From Farysia itapuensis (lineage: Eukaryota > Basidiomycota > Ustilaginomycetes > Ustilaginales > Ustilaginaceae): a stretch of 64,000 nucleotides of DNA. The notes below the pieces were generated by a model. That model was not told where the DNA came from. It made no database searches and worked only from the letters and a program-made list of their open reading frames with translations. Location: contig JALBYC010000009.1 in assembly GCA_023212645.1 (NCBI GenBank), positions 186,001 to 250,000 on the forward strand, read 5' to 3'. Positions 50,499-60,813 of this stretch are shown here, one piece after another; the first letter of the stretch is position 1; every line of letters begins with the position of its first letter. Both the position numbers and the translations under genes were made by a program.

Positions 50499-52265
50499 TT
50501 AACCGAAGACTTTGTTCCACAGACCGGTAGATTTGGGTTGCTCGTGTGCCTCGACATGTCGAGCACCTTGCTTGAGCTGATCACCTGTGTAGTCCAGAGC
50601 TTCCGCGGTCTTGTGTTTAGCAGCCTCGACGCCGGAACGAGTGTTGTCCTGGAGGTCGTACCACGAGGAGTTGGCCTCCTTCTTCAATTTTTCGTAGCCC
50701 TGTTCAGTGTTGGCTTTCGCATTGTTGTAGCCACGCTCAGCTTCGCGTCGAGCATCAGTAATCTTCGAGTCAGCGTCATCCTGCAGGTTTTGGCCATAGC
50801 TCTTGGAGAAGGCCTTCTCGCCGGCGCGTTGCTCTGCGTTGTATTGAGCGGCGAGGATCTTGTGTTGGGCGTTTCGCTCAACAGTCTCCTGATGACTTTG
50901 AGCAGCACTGCGCGCGCCATCAACCTTGTCTTCGGCTTTGTTCTTGGCGGAGAACCAACCCTTTTCAGCTTCATCCTTAGCATTGTTGTACTTGTCCTCG
51001 GCCGTGCTCTTGGTCGAGAACCAGCCTTGCTTGACATCGTCTTTGACCTCTTCGCCCTTGCTCTTGGTGGAGAACCAGGCGCGGTCGGCTTCGTTTTTGG
51101 CGTTGTTGTACTTGTCCTCAGCCGTGTTCTTGGTTGAGAACCAGCCTTTCTCGGCCTCGTTCTTGGCGTTGTTGTACTTGTCTTCCGCCGTGTTCTTGGT
51201 TGAGAACCAACCTTGCTTAACATCATCCTTGACTTCTTCTCCCTTGCTCTTTGTAGAGAACCAGGCGCGGTCGGCTTCCTGCTTGGCCTCGTGAGCCTTC
51301 TGGTCAGCAGCTGACTTGGCGTTGTACCAACCGTCCTTGACATTTTCTTTGGCTTCTTCTGCCTTGTCCTTGGCGGCCTCCCAGACCTTGCTGGCCTCCG
51401 TCTTGGCATCTTGTCCGGCTCGCTCGGCCTCAGATTTGGTCGAGAACCAGCTGGATTTGGCATCGTGCTTGACTTCTTGAGCCTTGTCCTTTGCTCCAAA
51501 CCAGCCCTTGTTTGCCTCATTCTTGGCTTCATCATACTTTCGTTCAGCGGCAGTCTGAGTGCGGAAGAGGCCGCCCTTGGCATCCTCTTTAGCGTCGCGA
51601 GCAGCGTCCTTGGTGGAGAACCAGCCCTGCTTAGCCTCGTGCTTGGCGTCTTCGTAAGAGTTTTCGGCAGCGTTCTTGTTTCGGATAAAGCTGCCTTTGA
51701 CGTCTTCCTTGGTCTCTTCTGCTTTGTTCTTAGCGGAGAACCAGCCAGATTTGGCTTCTTGTTTGGCTTCCTCGGCCGTGTTCTTGGTGGAGTCCCAAGC
51801 GTGCTCAGCCTCGTTCCTGGCGCCTCGGATCTTGCTCTCAACTTCGTTTTTGGCTCCTCGGATCTTGTTCTCGACGTTGTCTTTGGCGCTCTCGAAGCGG
51901 TTCTCGAGGTTGTTGACCTGACCCTGGACGTTCGATTTGAGTCTGTCGTAATCAGCTCGAGCTGTGCCATAAGGGACAGAGCCAGGAAGTGGATCGTTGT
52001 TTTGCAGGTTCGTGCCTGGTCGCGAAATTACACCAGACACACCACGAGCGGCGCTCGATCCGACGGGGGGATGATCGTACAATTCGCCAATTGGACGCTC
52101 GTGCTTCAGATCAGGAAGACTGGTGGCATTCTTTGGGCCAGGCACAAAGGTGCCGTTTGTGTCTTTGGCGTATTGTCTGAGGATAGGGTCGTAGACGTAG
52201 TAGCCGATACCAACACCGACGACAGAGACTCCCAAGATGGGAAGAAGACGCGATCGGAAAGCCAT
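50499..52265 (-). CDS. Membrane-anchored LEA-like repeat protein
   Basis: 588 residues from ATG 52265; the longer frame does not open with ATG-supported sequence before it. Residues 6-25 form one hydrophobic segment (LLPILGVSVVGVGIGYYVY), a signal-anchor or mitochondrial inner-membrane anchor. From about 105 to 450 the chain is a charged amphipathic helix of Ala/Lys/Glu repeats with the core GWFSTKxxAEDKYNNAKxEA. At least 15 aromatic anchors (Trp or Phe, 157 to 437) recur at spacings alternating between 18 and 22 residues. It resembles LEA group 3/4 and related stress proteins that coat membranes when water is scarce. The last 140 residues continue the helix without the tryptophans. Divergent from NAT9. 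Function inferred from composition only. Confidence 0.82.
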   Translation of the reverse strand: MAFRSRLLPILGVSVVGVGIGYYVYDPILRQYAKDTNGTFVPGPKNATSLPDLKHERPIGELYDHPPVGSSAARGVSGVISRPGTNLQNNDPLPGSVPYGTARADYDRLKSNVQGQVNNLENRFESAKDNVENKIRGAKNEVESKIRGARNEAEHAWDSTKNTAEEAKQEAKSGWFSAKNKAEETKEDVKGSFIRNKNAAENSYEDAKHEAKQGWFSTKDAARDAKEDAKGGLFRTQTAAERKYDEAKNEANKGWFGAKDKAQEVKHDAKSSWFSTKSEAERAGQDAKTEASKVWEAAKDKAEEAKENVKDGWYNAKSAADQKAHEAKQEADRAWFSTKSKGEEVKDDVKQGWFSTKNTAEDKYNNAKNEAEKGWFSTKNTAEDKYNNAKNEADRAWFSTKSKGEEVKDDVKQGWFSTKSTAEDKYNNAKDEAEKGWFSAKNKAEDKVDGARSAAQSHQETVERNAQHKILAAQYNAEQRAGEKAFSKSYGQNLQDDADSKITDARREAERGYNNAKANTEQGYEKLKKEANSSWYDLQDNTRSGVEAAKHKTAEALDYTGDQLKQGARHVEAHEQPKSTGLWNKVFG

Positions 52266-52594
52266 GTTGAATGTTCTGGAGCCAGGTCGATGTGGGAAGG
52301 ATGAAGACAAGAGAGACAGGCAGCTGCTGTAGACTATAAGGCGGTGCAGGGTCAAATCGTCACCAGGGCGACGAAAGGTACAACCGATGATGCGTCTGGG
52401 CCTGGCACTCGTTTTTCCTTCCACGAGCACGAGCAGCAGCGAAGCGGAAGCCCAAAAATAACAATCTCCAACTCCACTCACAATTTGGCCTGTGCGTGCG
52501 AAATGACGCCAGTGCGCAGCTGACTCACTGGCGGAGAAAAACTGCTCTAACATCATTCTTCCTCGAGTTTCGAGTTTCGCGTTTTACCACCGCC

Positions 52595-53338
52595 ATGCTA
52601 GCCAACAGCAACATAGGGCTCGTGGGACACAAGGTGGTGTTGGTGCCTTATCGGCACGAACACGTACCACAATATCATGAATGGATGAAGGATCCGCTCA
52701 TTCAAACATTGACAGCTTCCGAGCCGCTCTCGCTCGAAGAAGAATACACAATGCAACAGAGTTGGGCAGTAGACGATGACAAGTTGACTTTCATCATACT
52801 TCTTCGACCGAGCGCCGATTCGAAGCATAGCGCTGTACCGCTACTCAGCATGGGTCGCATGGTTGGCGACGTGAACGTGTTTTTCAACCCTAATCACGAT
52901 GACGATGATCTCGAAGAGTCACGATTACCTGCCGCACAACGCCGAGAAAGGCTTGACGCAGAGTGTGAGATTATGATTGCAGGTAGGTGTCAATGTGTGA
53001 TGAGTCCAGGCGAGGTCAGAGACTGACACATTTGTCGACTCCTCTGAGCAGAAGCCGATGCAAGAAGGAAAGGGCTGGCAAAGGAAGCGCTGCAGATGAT
53101 GCTCAATTATGTCACCACTGGCGGCTTGACAGCAGGAGACAGGCTGCCAATTCCAGCATCTTGGCTGACATGTAAAATTGCGTTGACAAACGACGCTTCA
53201 ATAGCGCTCTTCGAGTCTCTTGGCTTTACAAAGTACAAAGTCAGTGAGGTCTGGCAAGAGGTCGAGATGCGCTACTCGACCCAAGATGATCATCGCCCGT
53301 TGTTTCCGGGGTCAATTGTAGAGGTGTTGAAATTATAG
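52595..53338 (+). CDS. NAT9-like GNAT acetyltransferase, two exons
   Basis: Exons 52595-52982 and 53052-53338 give 224 residues. The 69-base intron (donor GTAGGT, branch CTGAC, acceptor CAG) joins ECEIMIA to EADARRKGLAKEAL, the acetyl-CoA loop. The N-terminus is typical for NAT9: VGHKVVLVPYRHEHVPQYHEWMKDPLIQTLTASEPLSLEEEY. MVGDVNVFFN and ASIALFESLGFTKYKVSEVWQEVEM complete the fold. NAT9 proteins are linked to microtubule stability in animals; the fungal substrate is unknown. The ATG at 52595 is the family-typical start. Confidence 0.9.
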
Positions 53339-53600
53339 CACGTACGAAGCTCTCCGCGTGCGCGTCTCGTGCGAAAGTTCAAATTTCATGGCTTCGCGGG
53401 GAAATGGACACGGTACGTGCCCGTTTGCAGCCTCGGCGTGCCTCTTTGGGTCACGTTGGAAAGCAGGTCCTGCATTCATTGTGCCGGACTAGCCGGCTAT
53501 CCCACAACATCCGGAGACCCAGCTCGTCTTGCCTAGCTCCTTCATCTTGTCCGCCACCTCGCCAACTGTCTTGCTTCCATCCCTATAGCATCATTTCACC

Positions 53601-54406
53601 ATGTCGACCGTTGTATCAAAGCCCTCGTCGTTGGCCACCAACAAGTACCTTGTCAGCTACCTGGCCGCTTTGGCGGCCAACCCTTTGCGAACAAAGTAAG
53701 CTTGTCTGCAAGTATGGTGACGCATCTTCTCGCCCTGACTGACCCAATGACCTTTTCTCATGACAGGATGATTACTTCAGGAGTTTTGTCTGCGCTCGCC
53801 GAGGTCTTGGCCGGCAAGTTTGCTGGTGTTGCTCCCGCAACGCGCCAATCGACCCCCGGCACGTACAACGAAAAGAAGCATGCAGCTCAGCATAACCCGG
53901 TCGGTCTCTTGCAAACCTATCTGACTAAAGCCGGCCTCAACGAGCGAGCCCTGAAAATGTTTGTCTACGGCTTCCTCGTCAGCGCACCCATGGGGCATGT
54001 CCTGACTGGACTGTTGCAGAAAGCATTTGAGGGTCGAACAACCACCCGCGACAAGATCCTGCAGATCATCACGTCCAATTTGACTGCCTCTGTGATCGCC
54101 AACACAGTCTATCTCGGCTGCATGGCCTATATCAACGGTGCCCGCGGTATCGAGAACATCAAGAAGGCTGTTAAAGCCGCCTTCTGGCCCGTAATGCGAA
54201 TCACCTGGACCACTTCTCCCATCTCGATCGCCATTGCGCAAAACTACCTGCCTCCCGTCGTGTGGGAGCCGTTCTTCACCTTTATCCGATTCATCATGGC
54301 CACCTACTTCAACACAATCGCCAAGAAGAAGCAGATGAAGCTTGCTCGACAGGGCAACAACTTTGCCGACAAGGACCTCGCCAAAGGTGCCTCGCAAGGC
54401 AAGTAA
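53601..54406 (+). CDS. Mpv17/PMP22-family membrane protein, two exons
   Basis: Exons 53601-53695 and 53767-54406 give 244 residues. The 71-base intron (donor GTAAGC, branch CTGAC, acceptor CAG) splits a Lys codon in NPLRTKMITSGVLSALAE, the family start. Four hydrophobic segments are visible, with the signature GPxxH replaced by VSAPMGHVLTGLL and a C-terminal WPVMRITWTTSPISIAIAQNYLPPVVWEPFFTF. The family covers peroxisomal PMP22 and mitochondrial Mpv17/Sym1 channels. The N-terminal pattern YLAALAANPLRTKMITSG favours the peroxisomal PMP22 branch. The hydrophilic insert at about 50-70 (STPGTYNEKKHAAQHNP) is longer than usual. Confidence 0.88.
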
Positions 54407-54489
54407 GACTTTCCAGATTGTCAGACGTACGCAAGTCAATGTGTCATTAGCAAAACCATGTGTGGAACGTGTAACGGCTGAGTGGTCTA

Positions 54490-56241
54490 CTAGTCTACGA
54501 GCTGGAAACTAACGGTGGCGTAGGTGATGTTCTCATCTTGTGTGTTGCGCAAAGTGTATTGGACCGGCATGTCGGTAAAGAAGCGGGCCACGTTGATCTT
54601 GACGGGTCCAATGCCAAGCTGGAACGTGTTGAAGTCCATGGCATCTGTGAAGAAGGATGCAGCGTAGACCACGTCGGGGTCGTAATGGAACTCCTCCCTG
54701 TTCTTCTGCGCGGCAAAGTGTTTCCGCCGTTTGGGAACGGGCAGACTGCGGGTGGTAAAGATGAAAGCATTGTCCTCAACCATGTCCGTGCCAGGGTCAG
54801 CAAAACGCCAAGGTCCTAGTTGGTCGTCCAGCTTTGACTGGAATGTGCTGGCAGGCTTGGCATCACCCTTGTTGGATCCCGGTCTGGGCGACGGCGTAAG
54901 ACGAGACCGCGCCAATGCGTCAGCCAGCCTGAAGTCTCCATCTCTGAGCCCATCTGACTTTGCTGACTCTTCCATCTCGTGGCGGACATCGGTCGAGATT
55001 CGCTGCAGCTTGGGCATGTCTGGTTTTGATTCTGTGGGCTCATCTAGCGGTACCACGATACCGAGTTTCGGTTTAGGCGCCACCAGTGTTGGTGCTGATT
55101 CCTTTGGAGACGCTTGAGCAGGAGCAGAATCCGAATCGTTCGGAGGAGCAGCAGCTATTTCACTTGCGCCGATGTGAAGTGGCGAAGATGTTCGCGAGAT
55201 CTCAGTGGAGGCGCCGTGATTTGGCGTGAGAGCTCGATCGGGCGTACGGTCTATTTCGATTCTCTTGCCTGTTCCCAACTGCGAAAGCGTCTGATTGGCA
55301 GCACCATGCTGAACATCAGTGGAACCAACACTACCTGTCCTCGACATGGCATGCGAATCAGGCGAGAACACGACTGGTGATGACGACGACGACGAGGATC
55401 TCTCGGCATGACTTGGTCCACTTCGAAGCTTGGCGTGATGTGCTTCAAGTAAAGCACGCACACGAGGCTCGTCCTTGAATCCGACAAATCGCCAGTACTT
55501 CTTCAAAACACGTTCTTCTTTCGCTTGAGATCCAGAGCCAAAGCTAGAGAACCAGCCCTTTTTCTTCTTGAGGGCGGCAGACGAGGATGCCGAGGACTGG
55601 CTGTCTGCATGCGGCTTGAGCGACTCGCGCGGTACCACATCTTCTTCCTCTTCCTCTTCCGGAGCCACTCCAGCTGGGCTGGTAACGAGCGCGTTGTGTG
55701 GGTCGTTGTGGGACTTCTCCGGGTCGATGAGGGGCGTTGGTGGGCGAGACGAATCTGGAGAGGTGGACCGATGTGTATGCCGGAGCACGACAACAGCGTC
55801 ATGCGCACGGGACGGTGCTGGCCAAGCACAGAATGTGTTCATGCACGCCACATACGGCGACATGATGTATGGTCGACCCGAAGGCGGGTGAAACTCGTAG
55901 AAAGTGCATGGGTCAATGTACTTGGCGACTTTCATGCCGGCATTGAAGGGTGCCTTTGGAAAGTCGACAAAGCGGTCAAAGTCGGTGCCAAACAGTACAT
56001 CGTTGCCGCTCAGCCTGGTCTTGAAGCGACCCTCGAGCTGTATGCAGAATTTGCGCGATCGACCCTCAAAGTATTCTCTTCCCGGGTCTCCAGGTTGAGC
56101 GCCGGGAGCGTCAATCACCCGAACGAGCACTCTGCCGACAAAATGCTCCGTATCGATCTCGTGTGGATGTGCGGTATCGTTTAGCCGACAATCTTCCATG
56201 TGGAAGCGGTCCGCACCTACTCGCACCAGTAGTCTCGGCAT
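54490..56241 (-). CDS. DUF1769-family protein
   Basis: 583 residues from ATG 56241. The conserved N-terminal part (about 1-140) reads like DUF1769: VGRVLVRVID, YFEGRSRKFCIQLEGRFKTRLSGNDVLFGTDFDRF and GRPYIMSPYVACMNTFCAWPAP. A long disordered Ser/Pro/acidic middle (150-460) follows. A second conserved block at the end begins GPWRFADPGTDMVEDNAFIF and includes SFFTDAMDFNTFQLGIGPVKINVARFF. Both blocks together make the complete fungal family. Its function is unknown; the lipid- or membrane-related fold is only suggested by the beta-rich pattern. Tandem with the dihydroxyacetone kinase gene on the same strand. Confidence 0.82.
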   Translation of the reverse strand: MPRLLVRVGADRFHMEDCRLNDTAHPHEIDTEHFVGRVLVRVIDAPGAQPGDPGREYFEGRSRKFCIQLEGRFKTRLSGNDVLFGTDFDRFVDFPKAPFNAGMKVAKYIDPCTFYEFHPPSGRPYIMSPYVACMNTFCAWPAPSRAHDAVVVLRHTHRSTSPDSSRPPTPLIDPEKSHNDPHNALVTSPAGVAPEEEEEEDVVPRESLKPHADSQSSASSSAALKKKKGWFSSFGSGSQAKEERVLKKYWRFVGFKDEPRVRALLEAHHAKLRSGPSHAERSSSSSSSPVVFSPDSHAMSRTGSVGSTDVQHGAANQTLSQLGTGKRIEIDRTPDRALTPNHGASTEISRTSSPLHIGASEIAAAPPNDSDSAPAQASPKESAPTLVAPKPKLGIVVPLDEPTESKPDMPKLQRISTDVRHEMEESAKSDGLRDGDFRLADALARSRLTPSPRPGSNKGDAKPASTFQSKLDDQLGPWRFADPGTDMVEDNAFIFTTRSLPVPKRRKHFAAQKNREEFHYDPDVVYAASFFTDAMDFNTFQLGIGPVKINVARFFTDMPVQYTLRNTQDENITYATVSFQLVD

Positions 56242-56808
56242 TGCTGATCAACGTCTATCGTGGTCAGGATTGAAGGGGATTCCTCCGGGCCCGTTCCTCC
56301 GCTTTTAAACAGGATCTATGGAGCAAGATGAAGCTCGGAAGGCCGTAGAGAATGACGAAGGGAAGTGGGCCGATGCGTGCGTGTCTTGAGTCTAACGAAT
56401 GTGGATGTGGGCGGACGCAAAGGCGGTGCCGGTGTGCCTCCACAACTGTTGATGGTTCAAGGTAAGAATTTCAAAAAGTTCCGTACGGCGTAAACATCAT
56501 CATCTTACGCACTCTCACCCCACTTCTTCCCCACAAGTAGTTTCTGGGAGATTACGCAGACCTCACCGCCGGCCAGCCTTCACAAGTCTCCCTGCCCTAC
56601 TGAGGTCTCCTTTTGCGAAGACTCAGTACGCACTCAGGCCCTTTATGGCAGCAGCTCATAGAATGACGACAAGCTGTCGACAGACACGTGAAATTCTAAA
56701 TTTTAGCTCTGCAGATCTCGGCACGTCGTTCAGGGATTGCGCTTCACACTTTTCTGTGCATTTCGCGTTTTCGCATGTACATGTCAGGGAGTCAGAAAGT
56801 GGGAACAA
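56242..56808. other. Intergenic region: promoter of the DUF1769 gene and 3' end of the DAK gene
   Basis: 567 bases. The part next to 56242 should be the DUF1769 promoter. I saw no ORF with coding character, RNA gene or repeat. Confidence 0.4.
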
Positions 56809-58719
56809 CTAGTTGAGGCCCTTTGCGAGACCTTCAGTGAGAGCCCAGATACCCCATGCACCCGGGTCCGGGGGCATGTCGCCGTCCTTGCTACCCACGT
56901 AGGTTGCTCGACCAAGTCGAGGCGTCATGGCCACTGTCTTTTCAGCGCCAATCTTGGATGCGTCAACGGCCTCTTGCAGAGACTTGCCGGCGCCAAGAGC
57001 GCGGCAAAATGGGTCAAGTGCGTCGACAAGCGTACGGTCACCAGGTCGGGCTGGAGTGTATCGGCCAAGGTTCTCGAGCGCGTCGAGCGCGGCCTTGCCC
57101 CACACCTTAGCATCGGCATTGCTTCCGGCAGGATTGGAGAGAAGCGATTGAACCAGACCAGCAAAGAAAAGGGCGTAAATGGCACCAGATGTGCCTCCCA
57201 TGGCGGATTCGAGGACCTCGCCGATAGCAATCAGGGTGCCGGCCGCATTATCCACAGGGATTTCGCCAGACTGAAGAGCTTTCTTGACGGCAGTACCGGC
57301 CTGAGCAAGTGTCTCACCGCAATCACCATCACCAACAATGGTGTCGTACTTGGTGAGAACAGGCTCAACTTCCACAGTTGCATCGCAAGCCGAGATGATG
57401 GCTTTCTTCACCAGCTCGGGGTTGGGGTTGACGGGTCCGTTGGAGGCCGCACCTGGGTCGTTGAGTCCGCTGACGGAGCCGCCGGCCTTGCGAACCTTTT
57501 GCAGGTGGTCGTTGGCCTCCTTCTCCTCCGCCTTGCGGTCTCGGGGGTGTCCCTCAGTGGCTCCCCAGCCGGTCTGTACGCCGAGCCAGGAATAGGCCGT
57601 GGTGGGGTGGTCCAAGAGTTCCAGCAGGCTCTGTCCGGTGTTCTTCTCGAATCGCTTTTGGTTTACGAGCGAAATTCCAAAGCCTGGCGCGTTCAAGGAG
57701 GTCATGTAGGGGCCGCACAGAACTCGGCAAGGGTGCAAATTCCACTTTGACTCCAGCAGTTCAATCGTCAGATCCACAATAGCGTTCATCTCGAGTTGAC
57801 TGATACCGCCCAGGTTGTTCACAAAGAGGACTGGAGCATCATTCTTGTCGAAGGGAGTGTATGCTCGGTCCTCGTTGTTGGGGTCGAGCAAGTAGTCGAG
57901 CATTTCACCGATGAGATCTTCTGGCTCGGGTTTTTGGTCCATGTGCTTGAAGCCGGGCTCGTTGTGAATACCCATGCCAAGCTCGGCTGCGTCAGGAGCC
58001 AATGCGCCGCGCTCTTCGTCGCCTTTTGGTCGTCCTGGGACGTGGCAGTGATCCAGAGAGGTACCGACAGAGACGATGTTGTCCATAATATGGCGTCCCA
58101 ACTCCGCGATACGCTTGACGTCCATGCCCTTGTCGGATGCGGCTCCGAGGATCTTGCATGTAAATATGTTACCGGCAAGACCACGTCGTCCAACGAGGCC
58201 GCCACGCTTGCGACCGACAGCGACGTCATCGGCGACAATGACAGCCTCCACGCCGCTTCCTTTCTTACCAGAAAAGGCCAAAGCTGCCCGTGCCTTTTCG
58301 GCGGCCAGACCGAAGTGAAGGCAATCTCCAGTATAGTTGTTGACAACCATGACGACACCAGCGTCGTGGTTGATGAGGTCAATCCCCGAGCAAATCTGAG
58401 CTGCCGAAGGAGAGGCGAAAATGTCACCAGAAATGCAAGCAGCCAACATGCCGCTGCCAACAAAACCGGCTTGCGCAGGCTCGTGTCCGGCACCACCACC
58501 AGAGATGATGGCTACCTTATCGTTGGAATGTGAGGGGTCATACACGACTTTGTGCTGAGCATAGCTGCGGAGCAAAAGTGAGAAACATTGGTCAGTTCGA
58601 ACCTCGTCTGTGCAGCTACGATTTACTCACTATCGCAAGGCGGGGTTCTGAGCTACTGTGCCTCGCAGGTTTCTCTCGGTGAGGCCTGTGGCATTGTCAA
58701 AAACGTGCTTGGTTGCCAT
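56809..58719 (-). CDS. Dihydroxyacetone kinase, two exons
   Basis: Exons (minus strand) 58719-58631 and 58564-56809 give 614 residues. The 66-base intron has donor GTGAGT, branch CTGAC and acceptor CAG, and joins NPALRY to YAQHKVVYDPSH. The short first exon supplies the family start MATKHVFDNATGLTERNL. The DhaK half has GGGAGHEPAQAGFVG, NYTGDCLHFGLA and GTSLDHCHVPG, whose His binds the substrate covalently. The DhaL half has DTIVGDGDCGETL for ATP-Mg, then GGTSGAIYALFF. It phosphorylates dihydroxyacetone to DHAP (EC 2.7.1.29), detoxifying DHA and feeding glycerol into glycolysis. It is divergent from a polyol dehydrogenase-like gene. Confidence 0.95.
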
Positions 58720-59312
58720 CTTCGATTATGAGGGAGGGGAACGGAAAGAAAGTGGGGATACCGATGCTGCGTGCAAGGTATACGAGAAGGGATGGTGGCA
58801 AGAGCGAATGTTGCGATGGAGCCTACAAACTACTTGAGTGGTCATGGCGTCAGGATTTGTGCAGTACAAAGCGTCAAGTTGCCGATATTGAGTTTCAGTT
58901 TGGGTTCTATTCGCCGTTTCAACACGCACGAGCCACTTCCCCACGGTCTCTTGCATTTCTTCTCAATCACCGCAGAAGAAAACAAAAATCGAACGGTTCG
59001 CGTGGGGATTCGCATGCACAAATGTAAAAAGCTTATCCGTCCTCGCCGACGCGCCGACGTCAGTACGTCAGCGTCTTGGCAAGTGTTACGTCGACGATTC
59101 GACGAGAAAAAGTCGCCGTTGTCTGAGCGTCTGAAAGTTTTGTACCTCCACATCGGCTGCACCTATCTTCTTCGACTTTCCGCTGACCGCTGCCTCTGGC
59201 TGGCTGACCGCTGACTTCGAGCGGGCAATTTCCTTGCTGTCAAGAATTTTGCGAGAGCGTGTGCGAACAGTGTGACATTCCCGTGCTCACACCAACACTC
59301 TATCACACCAAC
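58720..59312. promoter_or_regulatory. Divergent DAK/SDR promoter with CRE-like sites
   Basis: 593 bases between opposite ATGs. GACGTCA at 59056-59062 and TACGTCA at 59064-59070 are CRE-type bZIP half or full sites 8 bases apart, with TTACGTCG at 59086-59093. All lie 220-260 bases before the SDR start. Known CREB/ATF factors control stress and polyol genes in fungi, so joint control is plausible. Confidence 0.45.
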
Positions 59313-60422
59313 ATGGCCGCATCCTTCGTTTCTCGGTCGTACTCGCTTCTAGCCAGACCTGTTGCTCGCACGGCTGTGCGACAAGCTGCGCCTGTCTATA
59401 CATCTGTGCGTCCCTTTACTTCATCGCTTCGCTATGGTGCAAAGGACGACAAGAACTCTCGTGTTGCGGAAGAACCAGAGAAGGCTCCATTTGCACGCAC
59501 CCAGGATGAAGTCATTGTACCATACCCGGAAGATAGCTCGAGACACCCTCGTGATGATGTGGGTCACAACACCACCGGTGGTCGCGTAGGTCGCCACACG
59601 CAGCGCACACTTGCCAGCTTCTCAATGGAAGATAAAGTTTGCGTCGTCACCGGAGCTGCCCGTGGTCTGGGCAATCTAATTGCGCGAACTTTTGTAGAGT
59701 CTGGCGCCAACTCGCTCGCCATCGTGGATCTCAACGAGGAAGAGTGCCAACATGCTGCTAAAGAGGTCAAGGACTGGTTCGAGCAGCACGGTGGAATCGA
59801 GAAGAACTTGCTAGACGTTCAAGGCTACGGATGCGATATCTCGGACGAGGCTTCAGTCATCGACACAATGGACCGTATCCACAAGCGGTTCGGAAAGATC
59901 GACGTGGCAGTCAACTCGGCTGGTATCGTGGAAAACTACCCAGCTACCGAGTACCCCACTCACAAGATGAAGAAGCTCTACGATATCAACATCAGCGGTT
60001 CCTACTTCGTAGCTCGTGAGGCTGCTAAGCGAATGATTGCTGACAAGGTCAAAGGCTCCATCGTTCTCGTTGCTTCCATGTCCGGCAGTGTCACCAACAT
60101 CCCACAGCCGCAAGCTCCCTATAATCTTTCCAAGGCCGCCGTCAAGCATATGGCGGGCTCTCTCGCCGTCGAATGGGCCAAAGCAGGCATTCGCGTCAAT
60201 TCGCTATCTCCTGGCTATATGCTCACTTCGCTCAGCCGCGCCGTACTTGAGAACAGTCCAAATGGCAAAGAATTACGCGAGACCTGGGAGAACCTTACCC
60301 CTATGGGTCGACTAGGAAACCCCGAGGACCTCAAAGGCGCCATCGTCTATCTCGCAAGTGACGCATCGGCTTTTACCACCGGTACCGATCTTCTGGTTGA
60401 CGGCGGCTACACCTCTATCTAA
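59313..60422 (+). CDS. Mitochondrially targeted short-chain dehydrogenase (D-arabinitol 2-dehydrogenase-like)
   Basis: 369 residues from ATG 59313; the longer frame opens with GTG. Residues 1 to about 45 are a basic, Ser/Ala/Arg-rich presequence (MAASFVSRSYSLLARPVARTA). The classical SDR core shows TGAARGLGNLIA, DLNEEE, NSAG, SMSGSV with the catalytic Ser, and YNLSKAA (Tyr/Lys). The C-terminus SDASAFTTGTDLLVDGGYT is standard. Its nearest well-known relatives are fungal D-arabinitol 2-dehydrogenases and sorbose/xylulose reductases. The likely reaction is NAD(P)-dependent polyol/ketose interconversion. A mitochondrial location is inferred from the presequence. Divergent to dihydroxyacetone kinase, which fits a carbon/polyol theme. 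Confidence 0.88.
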   Translation: MAASFVSRSYSLLARPVARTAVRQAAPVYTSVRPFTSSLRYGAKDDKNSRVAEEPEKAPFARTQDEVIVPYPEDSSRHPRDDVGHNTTGGRVGRHTQRTLASFSMEDKVCVVTGAARGLGNLIARTFVESGANSLAIVDLNEEECQHAAKEVKDWFEQHGGIEKNLLDVQGYGCDISDEASVIDTMDRIHKRFGKIDVAVNSAGIVENYPATEYPTHKMKKLYDINISGSYFVAREAAKRMIADKVKGSIVLVASMSGSVTNIPQPQAPYNLSKAAVKHMAGSLAVEWAKAGIRVNSLSPGYMLTSLSRAVLENSPNGKELRETWENLTPMGRLGNPEDLKGAIVYLASDASAFTTGTDLLVDGGYTSI

Positions 60423-60557
60423 GATACTCGGTGTCAGTATCGTCTTTCATCATCTTCATACCACTTCGTAGTGTAATTCTTTCACATCTGCAAACGGCGA
60501 GAGAACCCAGATTGACCGTATATTGACCGACCAAGTTCACGGCCTGACGTCCGCACT

Positions 60558-60649
60558 GCTCACGACCTCACAGCTCACGCGTTAACGAGCTCACTACAGC
60601 TCACGGCTCACGGCCCACGGTACCATGGCCCATGGGCCATGGGCCATGG
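60558..60649. repeat. GCTCAC repeats followed by a 7-bp CCATGG tandem
   Basis: GCTCAC occurs five times between 60558 and 60611. CCATGG then occurs four times at exactly 7-base intervals (60623, 60630, 60637, 60644), making the stretch palindrome-rich. It lies between the SDR stop codon and the start of the BIG1/VOA1-like gene. Confidence 0.7.
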
Positions 60650-60813
60650 TTTCAGGCAACATTATGATATAACAATCAAAAAATTATGGTCGGATGTCCG
60701 GATGTCAGATTGTGATTAGTATTATCCGGTTCCGAAATTCGAGCCCCCTTCCTGAGCAGCTTGAGCACCTACCAACACGCTTGCCATCGTCTCTCCTCGC
60801 ATCGCTATCTGTC

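Noticed and set aside
50684..51970. 428-codon ORF overlapping the LEA-like gene in another frame
   Set aside because: The repetitive DNA opens all frames; this one is Arg/Pro/Thr-rich without structure.
58565..58630. tRNA-like GGTTCGAACTG box in the DAK intron
   Set aside because: Only a partial B-box; no A-box or cloverleaf can be drawn around it, and the sequence is explained as an intron.
60694..60813. Upstream in-frame ATG of the BIG1/VOA1-like gene
   Set aside because: Using it would bury the signal peptide 40 residues inside the protein; the ATG at 60814 places it at the N-terminus.
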